64,000 bases of DNA from Paragyromitra xinjiangensis (lineage: Eukaryota; Ascomycota; Pezizomycetes; Pezizales; Discinaceae), in contig JBCAMK010000016.1 in the NCBI GenBank assembly GCA_038503065.1, positions 1,426,001 to 1,490,000 of the forward strand. Reading direction: 5' to 3'. Positions 42,728-51,820 of this stretch are shown piece after piece (the stretch's first letter is position 1; every line of letters begins with the position of its first letter). The notes under the pieces are model-generated. The model saw only the letters and a list, made by a program, of their open reading frames with translations, was not told the DNA's origin and did no database searches. Both the position numbers and the translations under genes were made by a program.

Positions 42728-43383
42728 GAAAGGTGCGGAGGAAGTTGATGGAGGCTATGAGGGAGGGGTATAAGGTCCAGGAGTGGGCGGAGAGGCGAGA
42801 TTTCGGTCCGAATTCCTATTTCCACGCCAGAGATACGGGCACTTGGGAGCCTCCCATGCGAATTACCAAGGAAGGCAAGGATTCGTTGCTGCGTGGAGGT
42901 TATTCGCTGGCAGGATTTGGTTCGGATGTGGAATCGGAGGTGGAGGTGGAGTCGGAAGTGGAGGTGGAGTCGGAGGTGGAATTGGGCTCTCCTATTAGGG
43001 AGGAGTTAGAGGTGGAAAAGGAAATAGAGCCCGAATTGGAGGACTCGGAGAAGGGATTGGAGGAATTGGAGGATCCGCCGGTTGGTGTCGCCGCCGCAGC
43101 TGCTGTTGCTGCGAAGGATTCGCCCGCTACTGATGTCGCCGCCGCAGCTGCTGTTGCTGCTAAGGATTCGCCCGCTACTGATGTCGCCGCCGCAGCTGCT
43201 GTTGCTGCTAAGGATTCGTCTGCTGCTGACGTTGCCCCGCCTGTTGCTAATGAGGATATGCCTCCTCCGGAACCTCGCGTTTTGGCAGAAGACCCTGCGT
43301 CGACGCAGTCTCCTGCTAAGCGGAAGCTTTCCACGTCGTCGGAAGGGAAGAAGAAGCGACGGAGGAAGCGAATGAATTGGTAG
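42613..43383 (+). CDS. Element B extra gene, C-terminal part with acidic and Ala-rich repeats
   Basis: Returns to the frame of the first part (40264 and 42613 agree modulo 3), so the two indels compensate. Sequence runs on as LLGLVDWESARVRWELEILL and RKAWKLVRKVRRKLMEAMRE. Then come an EVEVESEVEVESEVE acidic repeat, a 16-residue Ala-rich unit repeated three times (43087-43230), the AST palindrome copy (EDPASTQSPAKRK) and a strongly basic end, GKKKRRRKRMNW, resembling a nuclear localisation signal. Ends 168 bp before the 3' LTR. Confidence 0.68.
   Translation: MWGIGDALLGLVDWESARVRWELEILLGADERKAWKLVRKVRRKLMEAMREGYKVQEWAERRDFGPNSYFHARDTGTWEPPMRITKEGKDSLLRGGYSLAGFGSDVESEVEVESEVEVESEVELGSPIREELEVEKEIEPELEDSEKGLEELEDPPVGVAAAAAVAAKDSPATDVAAAAAVAAKDSPATDVAAAAAVAAKDSSAADVAPPVANEDMPPPEPRVLAEDPASTQSPAKRKLSTSSEGKKKRRRKRMNW
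43087..43230 (+). repeat. 48-bp tandem repeat, three copies, in the extra gene
   Basis: Copies at 43087, 43135 and 43183 encode VAAAAAVAAKDSPATD or close variants. First two nearly identical, third slightly diverged (SPATD to SSAAD). Confidence 0.9.
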
Positions 43384-43537
43384 GAGAGCGGAGTCCTAGG
43401 AGGGGAGGTTTCTTTGGTTGGTTTGGTCTGTTTCTCGTTTCGTTCTGTTTCTCGTGTTTCCTACGTATAGATTAGCATATGATTCCTTTGTTTTCTCTGT
43501 TTTAGAAGGGGGTTAATGGCCAGGGGACGGCCATTGT

Positions 43538-43549
43538 AGGAGGGGAGGG
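43538..43549 (+). other. Polypurine tract of element B
   Basis: AGGAGGGGAGGG directly before the 3' LTR: the expected plus-strand primer. Confidence 0.75.
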
Positions 43550-43550
43550 T

Positions 43551-43946
43551 TGTGGTGGGGCGCGCGGGAGGTGGAAGGAAGCGATGGATAAGTCACGTGC
43601 GCGGTCACGTGTATAAGGGTTAGGGGTATTGACAGCGGAGGATTTCTATTACTGTTCAACATTTCCTGTCGATTCTATTCCTATTCACTACTCTATTCTT
43701 TCCTATCTATCTACCTACCTATCTATTTTTGTATCGTATTCCTTTGTGGCGGGCTTTTGCCTTGCCTTATTCGTATCGAATATATCCTTCCTATTCGCTC
43801 GATTCCACGCCTAATAATCCGCATATATGTGCCTCGCTATAGGACATCGAAGTCCGCGTCGACGCAGTCTCTTCTTCACAGCGCGAAGGCAGCGAATATC
43901 AGATCTCTGCGTCAAACTGGCAGAGTCTCCTACGCACTCGCCCACA
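43551..43946 (+). repeat. 3' LTR of element B
   Basis: 396 bp, read as identical to 32772-33167. Followed by the CCGC duplication (43947-43950), where Gag of element A resumes. Confidence 0.92.
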
Positions 43947-43950
43947 CCGC

Positions 43951-44653
43951 CGAACTCATTACTGCCCTGGAAACCGCCTTTGGCGACCCCGACCCAACCG
44001 GAACAGCGAGGAGGGAACTCCACCAACTAAAACAGGGAAAGAGGGAGTTCTCCGCTTACCTAGCAGATTTCCAACGCATCATGGGACGCCTTCAGTATGG
44101 GGAAACCGCGAAAATGGACACCTTGGAATATGGGATCTCAGAGGAATTGAAGGAAGCAATGGTTGTTATAGTAGATCCTCCTACCACCTTTAACACCTTC
44201 ACCTCGCTCCTCCTTCGGTTAGATAATCGTATCAGGGCCCGCAAGGAGGAAAAGAAAAATACCAACCGAAACAACATGGGACAATTTGTCGCCCCCGCTC
44301 CTGCCTCCTTTAACCCCCATCCTTCCCATATCCCGGGAGGGCTGGCCCCCATGGACCTTTCCTTTGGAAGAACCAGTAATATGGATCGCCCCGCACCAGA
44401 TCAACGGTTCACCATGATTAACGGACGAAAAAAGCTTTCGGATCTCGAGAAACAGTGGCGTCGGTCCACTGGCAAATGTATGTTTTGCGTGAGTGAAAAT
44501 CATTCCTACGCCAACTGCCCCTCAGCGCCAAAAAAACCCGCAATGAGAGGAGCTCTGGTAAATACAGCTCCCGCAGCGTCTTCCTTGTCGGGATCTGTTG
44601 ATCCATTACCTTCTTTCACGGCTGTGGATATTTCCCAGTCTTTAAACTTGTAA
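43951..44653 (+). CDS. Element A Gag, C-terminal segment
   Basis: Resumes gag after element B (…TTWTNA-AELITALETAFG…). The two pieces total 1,290 nt, exactly 430 codons. Contains capsid-type sequence (RRELHQLKQGKREFSAYLAD, FQRIMGRLQYGE) and a zinc knuckle CMFCVSENHSYANC (CX2CX4HX4C). The last sense codons, TCT TTA AAC TTG before TAA, include the frameshift heptamer. An open frame starting at 43757 includes LTR sequence and is an artefact upstream of 43951. Confidence 0.88.
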
Positions 44654-44686
44654 AACCAGAGTCGCTATGTGACCCTGCTCTGGTTT
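44641..44686 (+). promoter_or_regulatory. -1 ribosomal frameshift signal, element A
   Basis: Slippery heptamer T TTA AAC at 44641-44647, in the gag zero frame, one codon before the gag stop. A 5-nt spacer follows, then a perfect 9-bp stem: AAACCAGAG 44653-44661 pairs with CTCTGGTTT 44678-44686, 16-nt loop. The -1 frame is open from the heptamer into Pol. Confidence 0.8.
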
Positions 44687-47600
44687 CTTTTTCTTCTTCT
44701 CTGTCTGTTTTTTCTATTTCGGGATTTTCGGTATCTGATGTGTGCGTGGAGGATAAATTGGATGGGGAACATTTTGTTATCTCTTGTAACCTTTCAAGTA
44801 ACAATAAAACCATACAAACTCACGCACTATTGGACACTGGAGCCTCGGGATTTGCATTCATGGATGAAGAATTTGCGCGTCACCATAATTTCCCCCTTAT
44901 CCCCCTCAAAATCCCTCGCCAACTCGAAGTTATCGATGGTAGGCCCATTTCTTCGGGCGCCATCACTCATCTTGTACATTGCGGGCTTTCTATTCAAGAT
45001 CATCAGGAAAAAGCCCCCTTCTTTGTGACACAACTTGGTCACTATCCGCTAGTCCTAGGAATCCCTTGGATGAAGCATCATGACGTTTCCCTACAATTTG
45101 CAGCCAATAAAGTTACTTTTGGATCCAAACACTGCCGCACTCATTGCGCCCCCACCAAAATTCCGGTTATAACTCACGGCATCCAACCTCCAAAAGAACT
45201 TAAAGTCCATTTCATCGGAGCTGCAGCTTTTAGCCGGCTAGCTAAGAAACGGACATCCCAGATTTACGCTATTTCCCTGTGTGAAATTAATAAAATTTTA
45301 GACAAACAAGCCACAAAAGAAGAATGGAAACAACGGATCCCCCTGGAATACCATGAGTTCCTGGACATGTTTGACGAATCCAAAGCCAATGGACTCCCCC
45401 CACGCCGTCCTTATGATCACAAGATACCCCTTCTCGCCGGGAAAGAACCACCCTTCGGGCCTCTCTATGGGATGTCAAGAGAAGAACTCTTGGTATTAAA
45501 AGAGTATATCGAAGATAACCTTGGAAAAGGGTTTATCCAAGCCAGCTCGTCACCAGCCGGAGCCCCGGTTCTCTTTGTGAAGAAAGCTGATGGATCCCTC
45601 CGTTTGTGCGTGGACTACCGTGGATTAAACAGTATCACCATTAAAGATCGCTATACTTCCCCCCTCATCCGCGAAACTCTGGACCGCCTGGCCAAAGCTA
45701 AATGGTATACCAAGTTAGACCTTCGCATGGGTTATAATCAAATACGAATGGGAGAAGGGGAAGAGTGGAAAACGGCCTTCCGTACCCGTTATGGCCTCTA
45801 CGAGTACAAAGTTATGCCCTTTGGACTCACCAATGCACCTGGCACCTTCCAACGCTTCGTTAACGATTGCCTCACTGAATACTTGGATATTTTCTGTACC
45901 GCCTACCTCGACGATATCTTAATTTACAGTGATAACCTGGAGGAGCATAAGGAACACGTTAATAAGGTACTTCAAGCTCTGAAACAGCAAGGAATCCTTC
46001 TCAAACCTGAGAAATGCGAATTTCATACCCAATCAATTAAATATTTGGGATTGATCCTTTCCCCAGATGGCATCAGCATGGATGAGGAGAAGCTAAAGGC
46101 TGTAAGAGAGTGGGGTGTACCAAGATCGGTTAAAGATGTCCAGGCTTTCTTGGGGTTTGCGAATTTTTATCGACGGTTTATATTCGGGTTTTCACGACTT
46201 TCCTCCCCCCTCTCGGCATTAACAAAAAAGGACACTCCGTTTGAATGGTCCCCTAAGGCACAGCAAGCTTTCGATGCATTAAAATTCGCTTTCACTACCG
46301 CTCCAATCCTCATGCACTTCGACCCTGATAAGAAAATCTTTGTGGAAACTGACGCTTCTGATTATGTATCCACTGGTATTCTATCTCAATATGACGATAA
46401 TGGAGTTTTACACCCGGTAGCCTTCTTTTCAAAGAAACATTCCCCCGCAGAATGCAACTATGAAATATACGACAAGGAACTACTAGCCATTATTCGCACA
46501 TTCGAGGAATGGAGACCGGAATTGGAAGGGGCAGCACATCCCATCTCAGTTATCTCCGATCATAAGAATTTGGAATACTTCATGACCACCAAACAATTAA
46601 ATCGTCGACAAGCAAGATGGGCTGAGTACCTTTCACGTTTCAATTTCGTTATTACCTATCGACCAGGAAAACAAGGAGGAAAACCGGACGCATTGACAAG
46701 GAGATCAGGAGACCTCCCTGAAGAAGGGGATGAAAGACTCGCACACCAGAGTCAAGTGGTATTAAAAAAGGAAAATCTGGATCCTAAGCTAAGTTTGTTG
46801 GCGGGCTCTTTATCAAACGAACCCGCTGAAATGGACGCCACCCTATTTTTATTATTCAAAGAAGGATATAAAGCTGACCCATTCCCGGAGAAAATCCTTA
46901 CAGCATTAGAAAAAGGAGATAGACAATCAAAGGAAATCTCACTGGCCGAATGCATTAACAGTAATGGACTCCTCAAGTACCGCCAATGTTTCTTCGTCCC
47001 CGATTTCGATTCACTACGCCTTGAAATCCTGAAGCAATATCACGATACACCGGCAGCAGGGCACTCAGGACGAGAAAAAACTTTCGAGCTGGTATCTAGG
47101 GATTTTTATTGGCCAAAGATGAGGGAATATATCGGCCGCTACATCAGGAATTGCCACGTTTGTCAACGAGCAAAGCCAACAACGCAAGGCACGCAAGGAG
47201 TTTTACGCCCCCTACCTATTCCGAATAGACCTTGGGAAGAATTATCAATGGATTTTGTGACAGGGTTACCGGAATCGGAAGGCTTTGATGCAATAATGGT
47301 TATTGTTGACCGATTGTCGAAAATGAGACACCTAATTCCTTGCAACACTACTGTGAATGCTCGACAAGTGGCTGATTTGTACCTCCTGAATGTCTGGAAA
47401 ATCCATGGCTTACCCTCTCATATCACTTCCGACCGTGGTACACAGTTCACCGCCAAGTTTTGGAAAGAGTTATGCCAACGGCTACAAATCAAGGCCAGGA
47501 TGTCAACCTCTTTCCACCCAGAAACGGACGGGCAAACCGAGAGACTCAATGCAGTAATGGAACAGTATCTCCGATGCTACGTGTCTTACCAGCAAGAAGA

Positions 47601-48306
47601 CTGGGTTAAATGGTTACCAATCGCGGAGTTCGCAGCAAATAATCAAGAATCGGCAAGTACAAAAGTGACACCTTTCTTTGCCAATTACGGTTACCACCCT
47701 CGCTTTAACACCTTGATAATGCCAACATCCCGGGATCCACAAGCCCGCGACGCCAAGGACTTCGCCCAGCGCATGGAAGAACTTCGAAACTTCCTACGAA
47801 CACAGATCCGGACGGCCCAAGATGTTTATGAGACAAGCACCAACAGGCATCGAACCCCAGCCCCAGCATATCGAGTCGGAGATCAAGTTTTTGTATCTAC
47901 CAAAAACATACGCACTTCCCGGGCCTCAAAGAAACTGGACTGGAAATGGATGGGCCCATACCCGGTTAAAAGAATCGTGTCACCCTACGCTTATGAGATT
48001 GATTTCCCTTCCTCAGTCAAATACCACTCTGTCTTTCACGTATCCTTGATAAAGCCAACCGCAACAGACCCCTTGCCAGGACATATAATTCCACCACCAC
48101 CTCCGGTACAAGTCAATGATCACGAGGAATACTATATTGACGAAATCCTGGATTCGAGGATACAACATGAAAACCTGGAATACTTGGTCAAATGGACGGG
48201 CTATGCTCAACCTACCTGGGAGTCGGCAAAGGATCATCAAGAAACACAGGCCGTGGAGATTTTTCACCAACGATATCCCGATAAACTTAATGATATGGTA
48301 CCTTAG
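44641..48306 (+). CDS. Element A Pol: protease, RT, RNase H, integrase, chromodomain
   Basis: Expressed as Gag-Pol by the -1 frameshift at 44641; there is no ATG at the start of the open frame (GTG at 44740). Protease HALLDTGASGFAF. RT: RLCVDYRGLNSITIKDRYTS, LDLRMGYNQIRM, TAYLDDILIYS (YLDD). RNase H: FVETDASDYVSTGIL, YDKELLAI, VISDHKNLEYF, KPDALTRR. Integrase: H2C2 finger (AAGHSGREKTFE … CHVCQ) and DDE in MDFVTGLPES, SDRGTQFTAKFW, FHPETDGQTERLN. GPY/F motif WKWMGPYPVKRI. C-terminal chromodomain (YYIDEILDSR … YLVKWTGYAQPTWESAKDH), which targets integration to modified chromatin in chromoviruses. All catalytic residues present, no internal stop. Confidence 0.95.
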   Translation, partial: FKLVKPESLCDPALVSFSSSLSVFSISGFSVSDVCVEDKLDGEHFVISCNLSSNNKTIQTHALLDTGASGFAFMDEEFARHHNFPLIPLKIPRQLEVIDGRPISSGAITHLVHCGLSIQDHQEKAPFFVTQLGHYPLVLGIPWMKHHDVSLQFAANKVTFGSKHCRTHCAPTKIPVITHGIQPPKELKVHFIGAAAFSRLAKKRTSQIYAISLCEINKILDKQATKEEWKQRIPLEYHEFLDMFDESKANGLPPRRPYDHKIPLLAGKEPPFGPLYGMSREELLVLKEYIEDNLGKGFIQASSSPAGAPVLFVKKADGSLRLCVDYRGLNSITIKDRYTSPLIRETLDRLAKAKWYTKLDLRMGYNQIRMGEGEEWKTAFRTRYGLYEYKVMPFGLTNAPGTFQRFVNDCLTEYLDIFCTAYLDDILIYSDNLEEHKEHVNKVLQALKQQGILLKPEKCEFHTQSIKYLGLILSPDGISMDEEKLKAVREWGVPRSVKDVQAFLGFANFYRRFIFGFSRLSSPLSALTKKDTPFEWSPKAQQAFDALKFAFTTAPILMHFDPDKKIFVETDASDYVSTGILSQYDDNGVLHPVAFFSKKHSPAECNYEIYDKELLAIIRTFEEWRPELEGAAHPISVISDHKNLEYFMTTKQLNRRQARWAEYLSRFNFVITYRPGKQGGKPDALTRRSGDLPEEGDERLAHQSQVVLKKENLDPKLSLLAGSLSNEPAEMDATLFLLFKEGYKADPFPEKILTALEKGDRQSKEISLAECINSNGLLKYRQCFFVPDFDSLRLEILKQYHDTPAAGHSGREKTFELVSRDFYWPKMREYIGRYIRNCHVCQRAKPTTQGTQGVLRPLPIPNRPWEELSMDFVTGLPESEGFDAIMVIVDRLSKMRHLIPCNTTVNARQVADLYLLNVWKIHGLPSHITSDRGTQFTAKFWKELCQRLQIKARMSTSFHPETDGQTERLNAVMEQYLRCYVSYQQEDWVKWLPIAEFAANNQESASTKVTPFFANYGYHPRFNTLIMPTSRDPQARDAKDFAQRMEELRNFLRTQIRTAQDVYETSTNRHRTPAPAYRVGDQVFVSTKNIRTSRASKKLDWKWMGPYPVKRIVSPYAYEIDFPSSVKYHSVFHVSLIKPTATDPLPGHIIPPPPPVQVNDHEEYYIDEILDSRIQHENLEYLVKWTGYAQPTWESAKDHQETQAVEIFHQRYPDKLNDMVP

Positions 48307-48326
48307 GTTCGCAGGAGCTCACGCTT

Positions 48327-48337
48327 GAAGGAGGGGG
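48327..48337 (+). other. Polypurine tract of element A
   Basis: GAAGGAGGGGG, four bases before the 3' LTR start inferred from the target duplication. Confidence 0.65.
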
Positions 48338-48341
48338 CTAC

Positions 48342-48760
48342 TTTCATGGATAAGGGTCAGGCACAGGTGCGGTGTTAAGGATTAGTCATTGTGTTATTTC
48401 GTTGTGTTTCTTTGTGATTCGGTTGGGTTGTTTCGAATGGTTGAGTCATGAATGAGTCATAGAAAGGGGAAGATTGGGTATATAAGCGATGGATTTCCGT
48501 GGTTGTAATTGTTCTTTTCTTTCTTTCCTTAAGCAACGTTTCTTACTTTACTTCTACCCTACTGCTATAGAAATATCATCTCTGTTTCTACCCCAGAAAC
48601 ATCATCGTCGCTGTCGCTGTGACCCCAGAATCACCTTGATTCTTACCCTACGTGAGGCCTGTGGAAAACATTGTATAATCATTGTAGCGAAGTCTCTTTC
48701 AAGTAGCACTGCTCACCTTTGGGGATACCGAAGGGCTTGTTGAAACCTCGCTCCCTGAGA
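48342..48760 (+). repeat. 3' LTR of element A
   Basis: 419 bp, uninterrupted. TATATAA at 48479-48485, presumed transcript start AAGCAACGT at 48531-48539. One difference from the 5' copy. It shows what the 5' LTR looked like before element C landed. Confidence 0.9.
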
Positions 48761-48765
48761 CCTGC
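48761..48765. repeat. Target-site duplication CCTGC of element A (right)
   Basis: Pairs with 29347-29351; also part of LINE ORF2. Confidence 0.85.
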
Positions 48766-51700
48766 ACACCCCCACTCCCACTTTCCCATCTATCTTCGAT
48801 CCATCTGCGTACATAACCACTTCATCTTCTCCTTCCCTTCTTCTTTTCTGCTCTGTCACTCCTTCTTCGTTGCTTCTTCCTATTCGTATGACTAATCCTT
48901 CTCTTATTCTCTTTTCCCATTTGCTTTCCTTCTTTTCTATCGCTTTGTGTCTTTCTAACTTTTTCCATCTTCCTCCAATTTCTTCATCAATTAACTCCAC
49001 TCCCCTTTTAACTCCGCACAATTTCTTCCTATTCCTCCTTCTTCCTCCTTGCCAGTTTTCTTCTTCTTGTTTAATTCCTATTTCTGCTTCCACCATTTCC
49101 CTCATCGGATGATTTTCGCTTTTGTACAGTGTTCGTATCGTTATTCGCCGTTGTCTCTCTCGCATGCGTATCTCATTCGGTATGAGATCGTTTTCGACTT
49201 GGATCGCGCCTCCCGGGGCTGTTCGTAAATGTCCTGCTAGCTTTCGCATAGCCTTCTGATCCGCCTTATCCATCTTCTCCGCAAGCCCTTTCTGCTCTTT
49301 CCACCACACTCGTGATCCATAATCCATCACACTCCGCACACATGCTATATACATCCTTCTCAAATTCCCAACTCCACATCCTTTCTCCCCTTTAGCTAAC
49401 CTCATAAGTCCTCCACTTACTCTTTCCGCCTTTTTTATCTTGATATTTACATGCTCTTTAAAATCCAAATTTCTATCAATCCACACCCCCAGCCATCTCA
49501 TAACTATACTTTCCTCTTTACTTGCTCCATCTGGCATCCATAATCTTTCTTTTACCCCACTATTAACTTTTCCAATTCAAATCCATTCCAACTTATCTCC
49601 CGCAAACTTCACATCATTCTCTCTGGCCCATTTTTCTGCCTCTTCTATCATCTCTTCTGCTCTCTCCATGGCTTCCTCCCACGTATTTGCTGCTACCGCT
49701 AATGTGACATCGTCGATAAACATTGGTGTGATCACGTTGTCTGGGTAGTTCTCGTCTGTGTGCTGCTCGAGGTGTTTCAGGAGGGGGGCGATATATGTGT
49801 TGAACAGCAGTGGTGATATGGGACTGCCTTGCGGGATTCCTGTGCTAACATCCTCCCATTTCCCTTCTCTGCCGTCAAACCTCAACTTGACCTGTCTTTC
49901 CTCCATGAAACTCTCAATCCATTTCACTGACTCCTCGTTCACCCTTGCATCCCTCATTCTGTTGCCTAATCTTATTCTTGCAACATTCGGGAATGCTTGA
50001 TCCACATCCATTGCTACTAGAACGACCTTCTTTCCATTTTCTTGCTTCCTTTTTATCCACTCCATAGTGAATTCAACACACTCTTCGGCACCTCTTTCTC
50101 TTCTTCCTCCCCATTGCATGTTATGAAAACACATATTCTCTTCCATGTGTTTGGTGATTCTCGTCTCAACTATCTTTTCCAATATCTTGCCCATCGTATT
50201 CAGCAGGGATATTGGTCGATAACTTCGCGGCGTTGTGTAGTCCCCCTTGTTTGGCTTTGGAATGATGGCTCCAATTGCTTTGCGCCAGCGCTTCGGGTGC
50301 TCTCCGTTGCTTAACATCACATCCATGCCTTCTCGCATCCAGCTATGGAACTTTAGGCCTGCCTCTTTGATCGCTTTACTGAGTACTTGGTCCGGTCCTG
50401 GCGCTTTGGTGTTTCCTTGGCTTTCGATTGCTGCTCTTATTTCCGAATCCAGTACCTTAGTGTATGCTGGGCACCCTGCCCCAGGTAATTTTCTCTCCTG
50501 GTCCCTTGCCGGTGCTTCTGGAAAGAGCTGCTTTCTGAATATCCTTTCTTTATCTTCGAAACTTCTTGCTGTGGTTTCTCTCGTGTGAATTGTGGGTGTT
50601 TTGGTGTATATCCGCTGGTTTAACGTCCTCCAAACTGTCCAGGCCTCTTTTTGGGTTTTGGCTTCTTGGATAAACGTGTCCCACATTTCAACCTTTTTCT
50701 TTCTGATTAACCTGTACAGCTCGTTTCTTTGCTTCTTCCACTCGCTGACGTCCTCTTCTACCCCCCCTCTGCTTCCTTTTTTCCACCTTCTGCATTGGCT
50801 GACCTTTTTCCTTTTGGCTCGCACTTCCTCGTCGAACCATTTTTTGCTTCGCCATGTCATCCTTGCTATTGGTATTCCTTTGTCCATGCCTCTCTTAATG
50901 ACTTCTTCTAGCAGCTTTGCAATAACTTCCACCTGTTTATCTTCCACTGCTTTTGCCCATTCTGCCGTTTTCTCCCCTATTGCTTCCTCAATCTCTCTTC
51001 TGACTGATTCCCAATCTGCGTGCTTTAGATCCCATCTTTTCCCCAATGGGTTGTTGACTCGTTCCGCCGTTTCGTGGTATTCGATCTGGATGATGGCATG
51101 GTCCGATCCTAAGTCCAGTTCCTCATCGATCTTCCAATTACATCGGCGTTCCATGTTTATCGCACACCATGTGAGATCCAAGATGCTTTTGGCGGCGCCT
51201 CTTGTCCAGGTAACTCGGTCTACTTCATTAAGTAACGTTAGCTCTTCTCTTTCCACTATGTTCATGACCATTTCTTCTCTTAAGCTTTCGCTTCTTGTAT
51301 CCCATAATGCTCCCTTCGCATTGAAGTCGCCTAGCACCATGAGGTCTGCTTCTATTCCCAAGTTAATAGGGAAGTCTTTCATACACCATCCTTCTCTTTC
51401 GCCGTGATCCTGGTTGTATACATTAACTATCCGTAAGGTCTTGTTATTAGTTAACCGCACGTCCAGGATACTTGCGTCCCAATGTTTCCATAAATCGTCC
51501 CTTACTGTCCATTTGAGCCCGCTATCTTTTCTTATCATCCACATGACTCTTGCCTTTCCTCCATTGATTCCGTGTTGAAATATTATATCGTAGCCGCTGT
51601 GTCCCACGGTTATTTGGCCATTTCCTATGTCAACTGCACTGTCAACTTTTCGCTTTCGTTTTTTCTCGCCTATCCATGGCTCTTGTATTGCTAGAATGTC

Positions 51701-51820
51701 CGTTGTTCCTCCAATGTCCATTAGGTTTTGCATGACTATGGTTGATTTGTTGCAATTTTGTTGTATTATCGTCACGCATTTGCTGTCGCCCTTATTCTCT
51801 GATGTGTTGTAACTCATCAT
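48761..51820 (-). CDS. LINE ORF2: endonuclease and reverse transcriptase (one internal stop)
   Basis: 1,020 codons here, 1,308 with the segment at 28483-29346. The ATG at 51820 overlaps the ORF1 stop. APE-type endonuclease: IIQQNCNKSTIVMQNL, LAIQEPWIG, MVLGDFNAKGALWDTR, DLGSDHAIIQIEY. RT: IIPKPNKGDYTTPRSYRPIS, AMDVDQAFPNVAR, GIPQGSPISPLLFNTYIAPL, catalytic MFIDDVTLAV. RNase H opens with VVMYADGSKIDGKVGVGVC at the insertion point. One TGA at 49577-49579 (codon 748), between RT and the following thumb/linker region, breaks an otherwise open frame. It is in the form TGA-A, so a single C-to-T change is a possible cause. The copy is therefore nearly intact. Confidence 0.9.

Larger units (their letters stand above)
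32772..43946 (+). mobile_element. Large Gypsy/Ty3 element with an extra dioxygenase-like gene ('element B'), inside gag of element A
   Basis: 11,175 bp, 396-bp LTRs beginning TG and ending CA, flanked by CCGC duplications (32768-32771 and 43947-43950). Order: 5' LTR, leader, gag-protease (33720-36113), -1 frameshift signal, pol (RT, RNase H, integrase, to 39614), about 670 bp of spacer, then 3.1 kb of additional coding sequence (40282-43383), a purine tract and the 3' LTR. The two LTRs read as identical over their whole length, so insertion is very recent. No chromodomain. Unusual features are the extra gene and seven copies of a palindrome (see 36211-36232). Confidence 0.92.
29352..48760 (+). 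mobile_element. Gypsy/Ty3 chromovirus ('element A'), carrying two nested insertions
   Basis: Plus-strand LTR retrotransposon, about 6.0 kb without its insertions: 419-bp LTRs, a self-complementary primer site, gag (429 residues), a -1 frameshift signal, pol (protease, RT, RNase H, integrase, chromodomain) and a purine tract. All pol domains keep their catalytic residues. The two LTRs differ at one base (T at the 5' copy, A at the 3' copy, in CTACTGCTWTAGAAAT), so insertion is recent. The 5' LTR is interrupted by element C and gag by element B, so this copy cannot act on its own. Confidence 0.92.

Noticed and set aside
43757..43950. Start of a gag gene inside the LTR at 43757
   Set aside because: This part is LTR and target duplication of element B; Gag of element A only resumes at 43951.
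50592..51407. 271-codon plus-strand frame opposite LINE ORF2
   Set aside because: Ser/Phe/Leu-rich complement of the Lys/Glu-rich ORF2; shadow frame.
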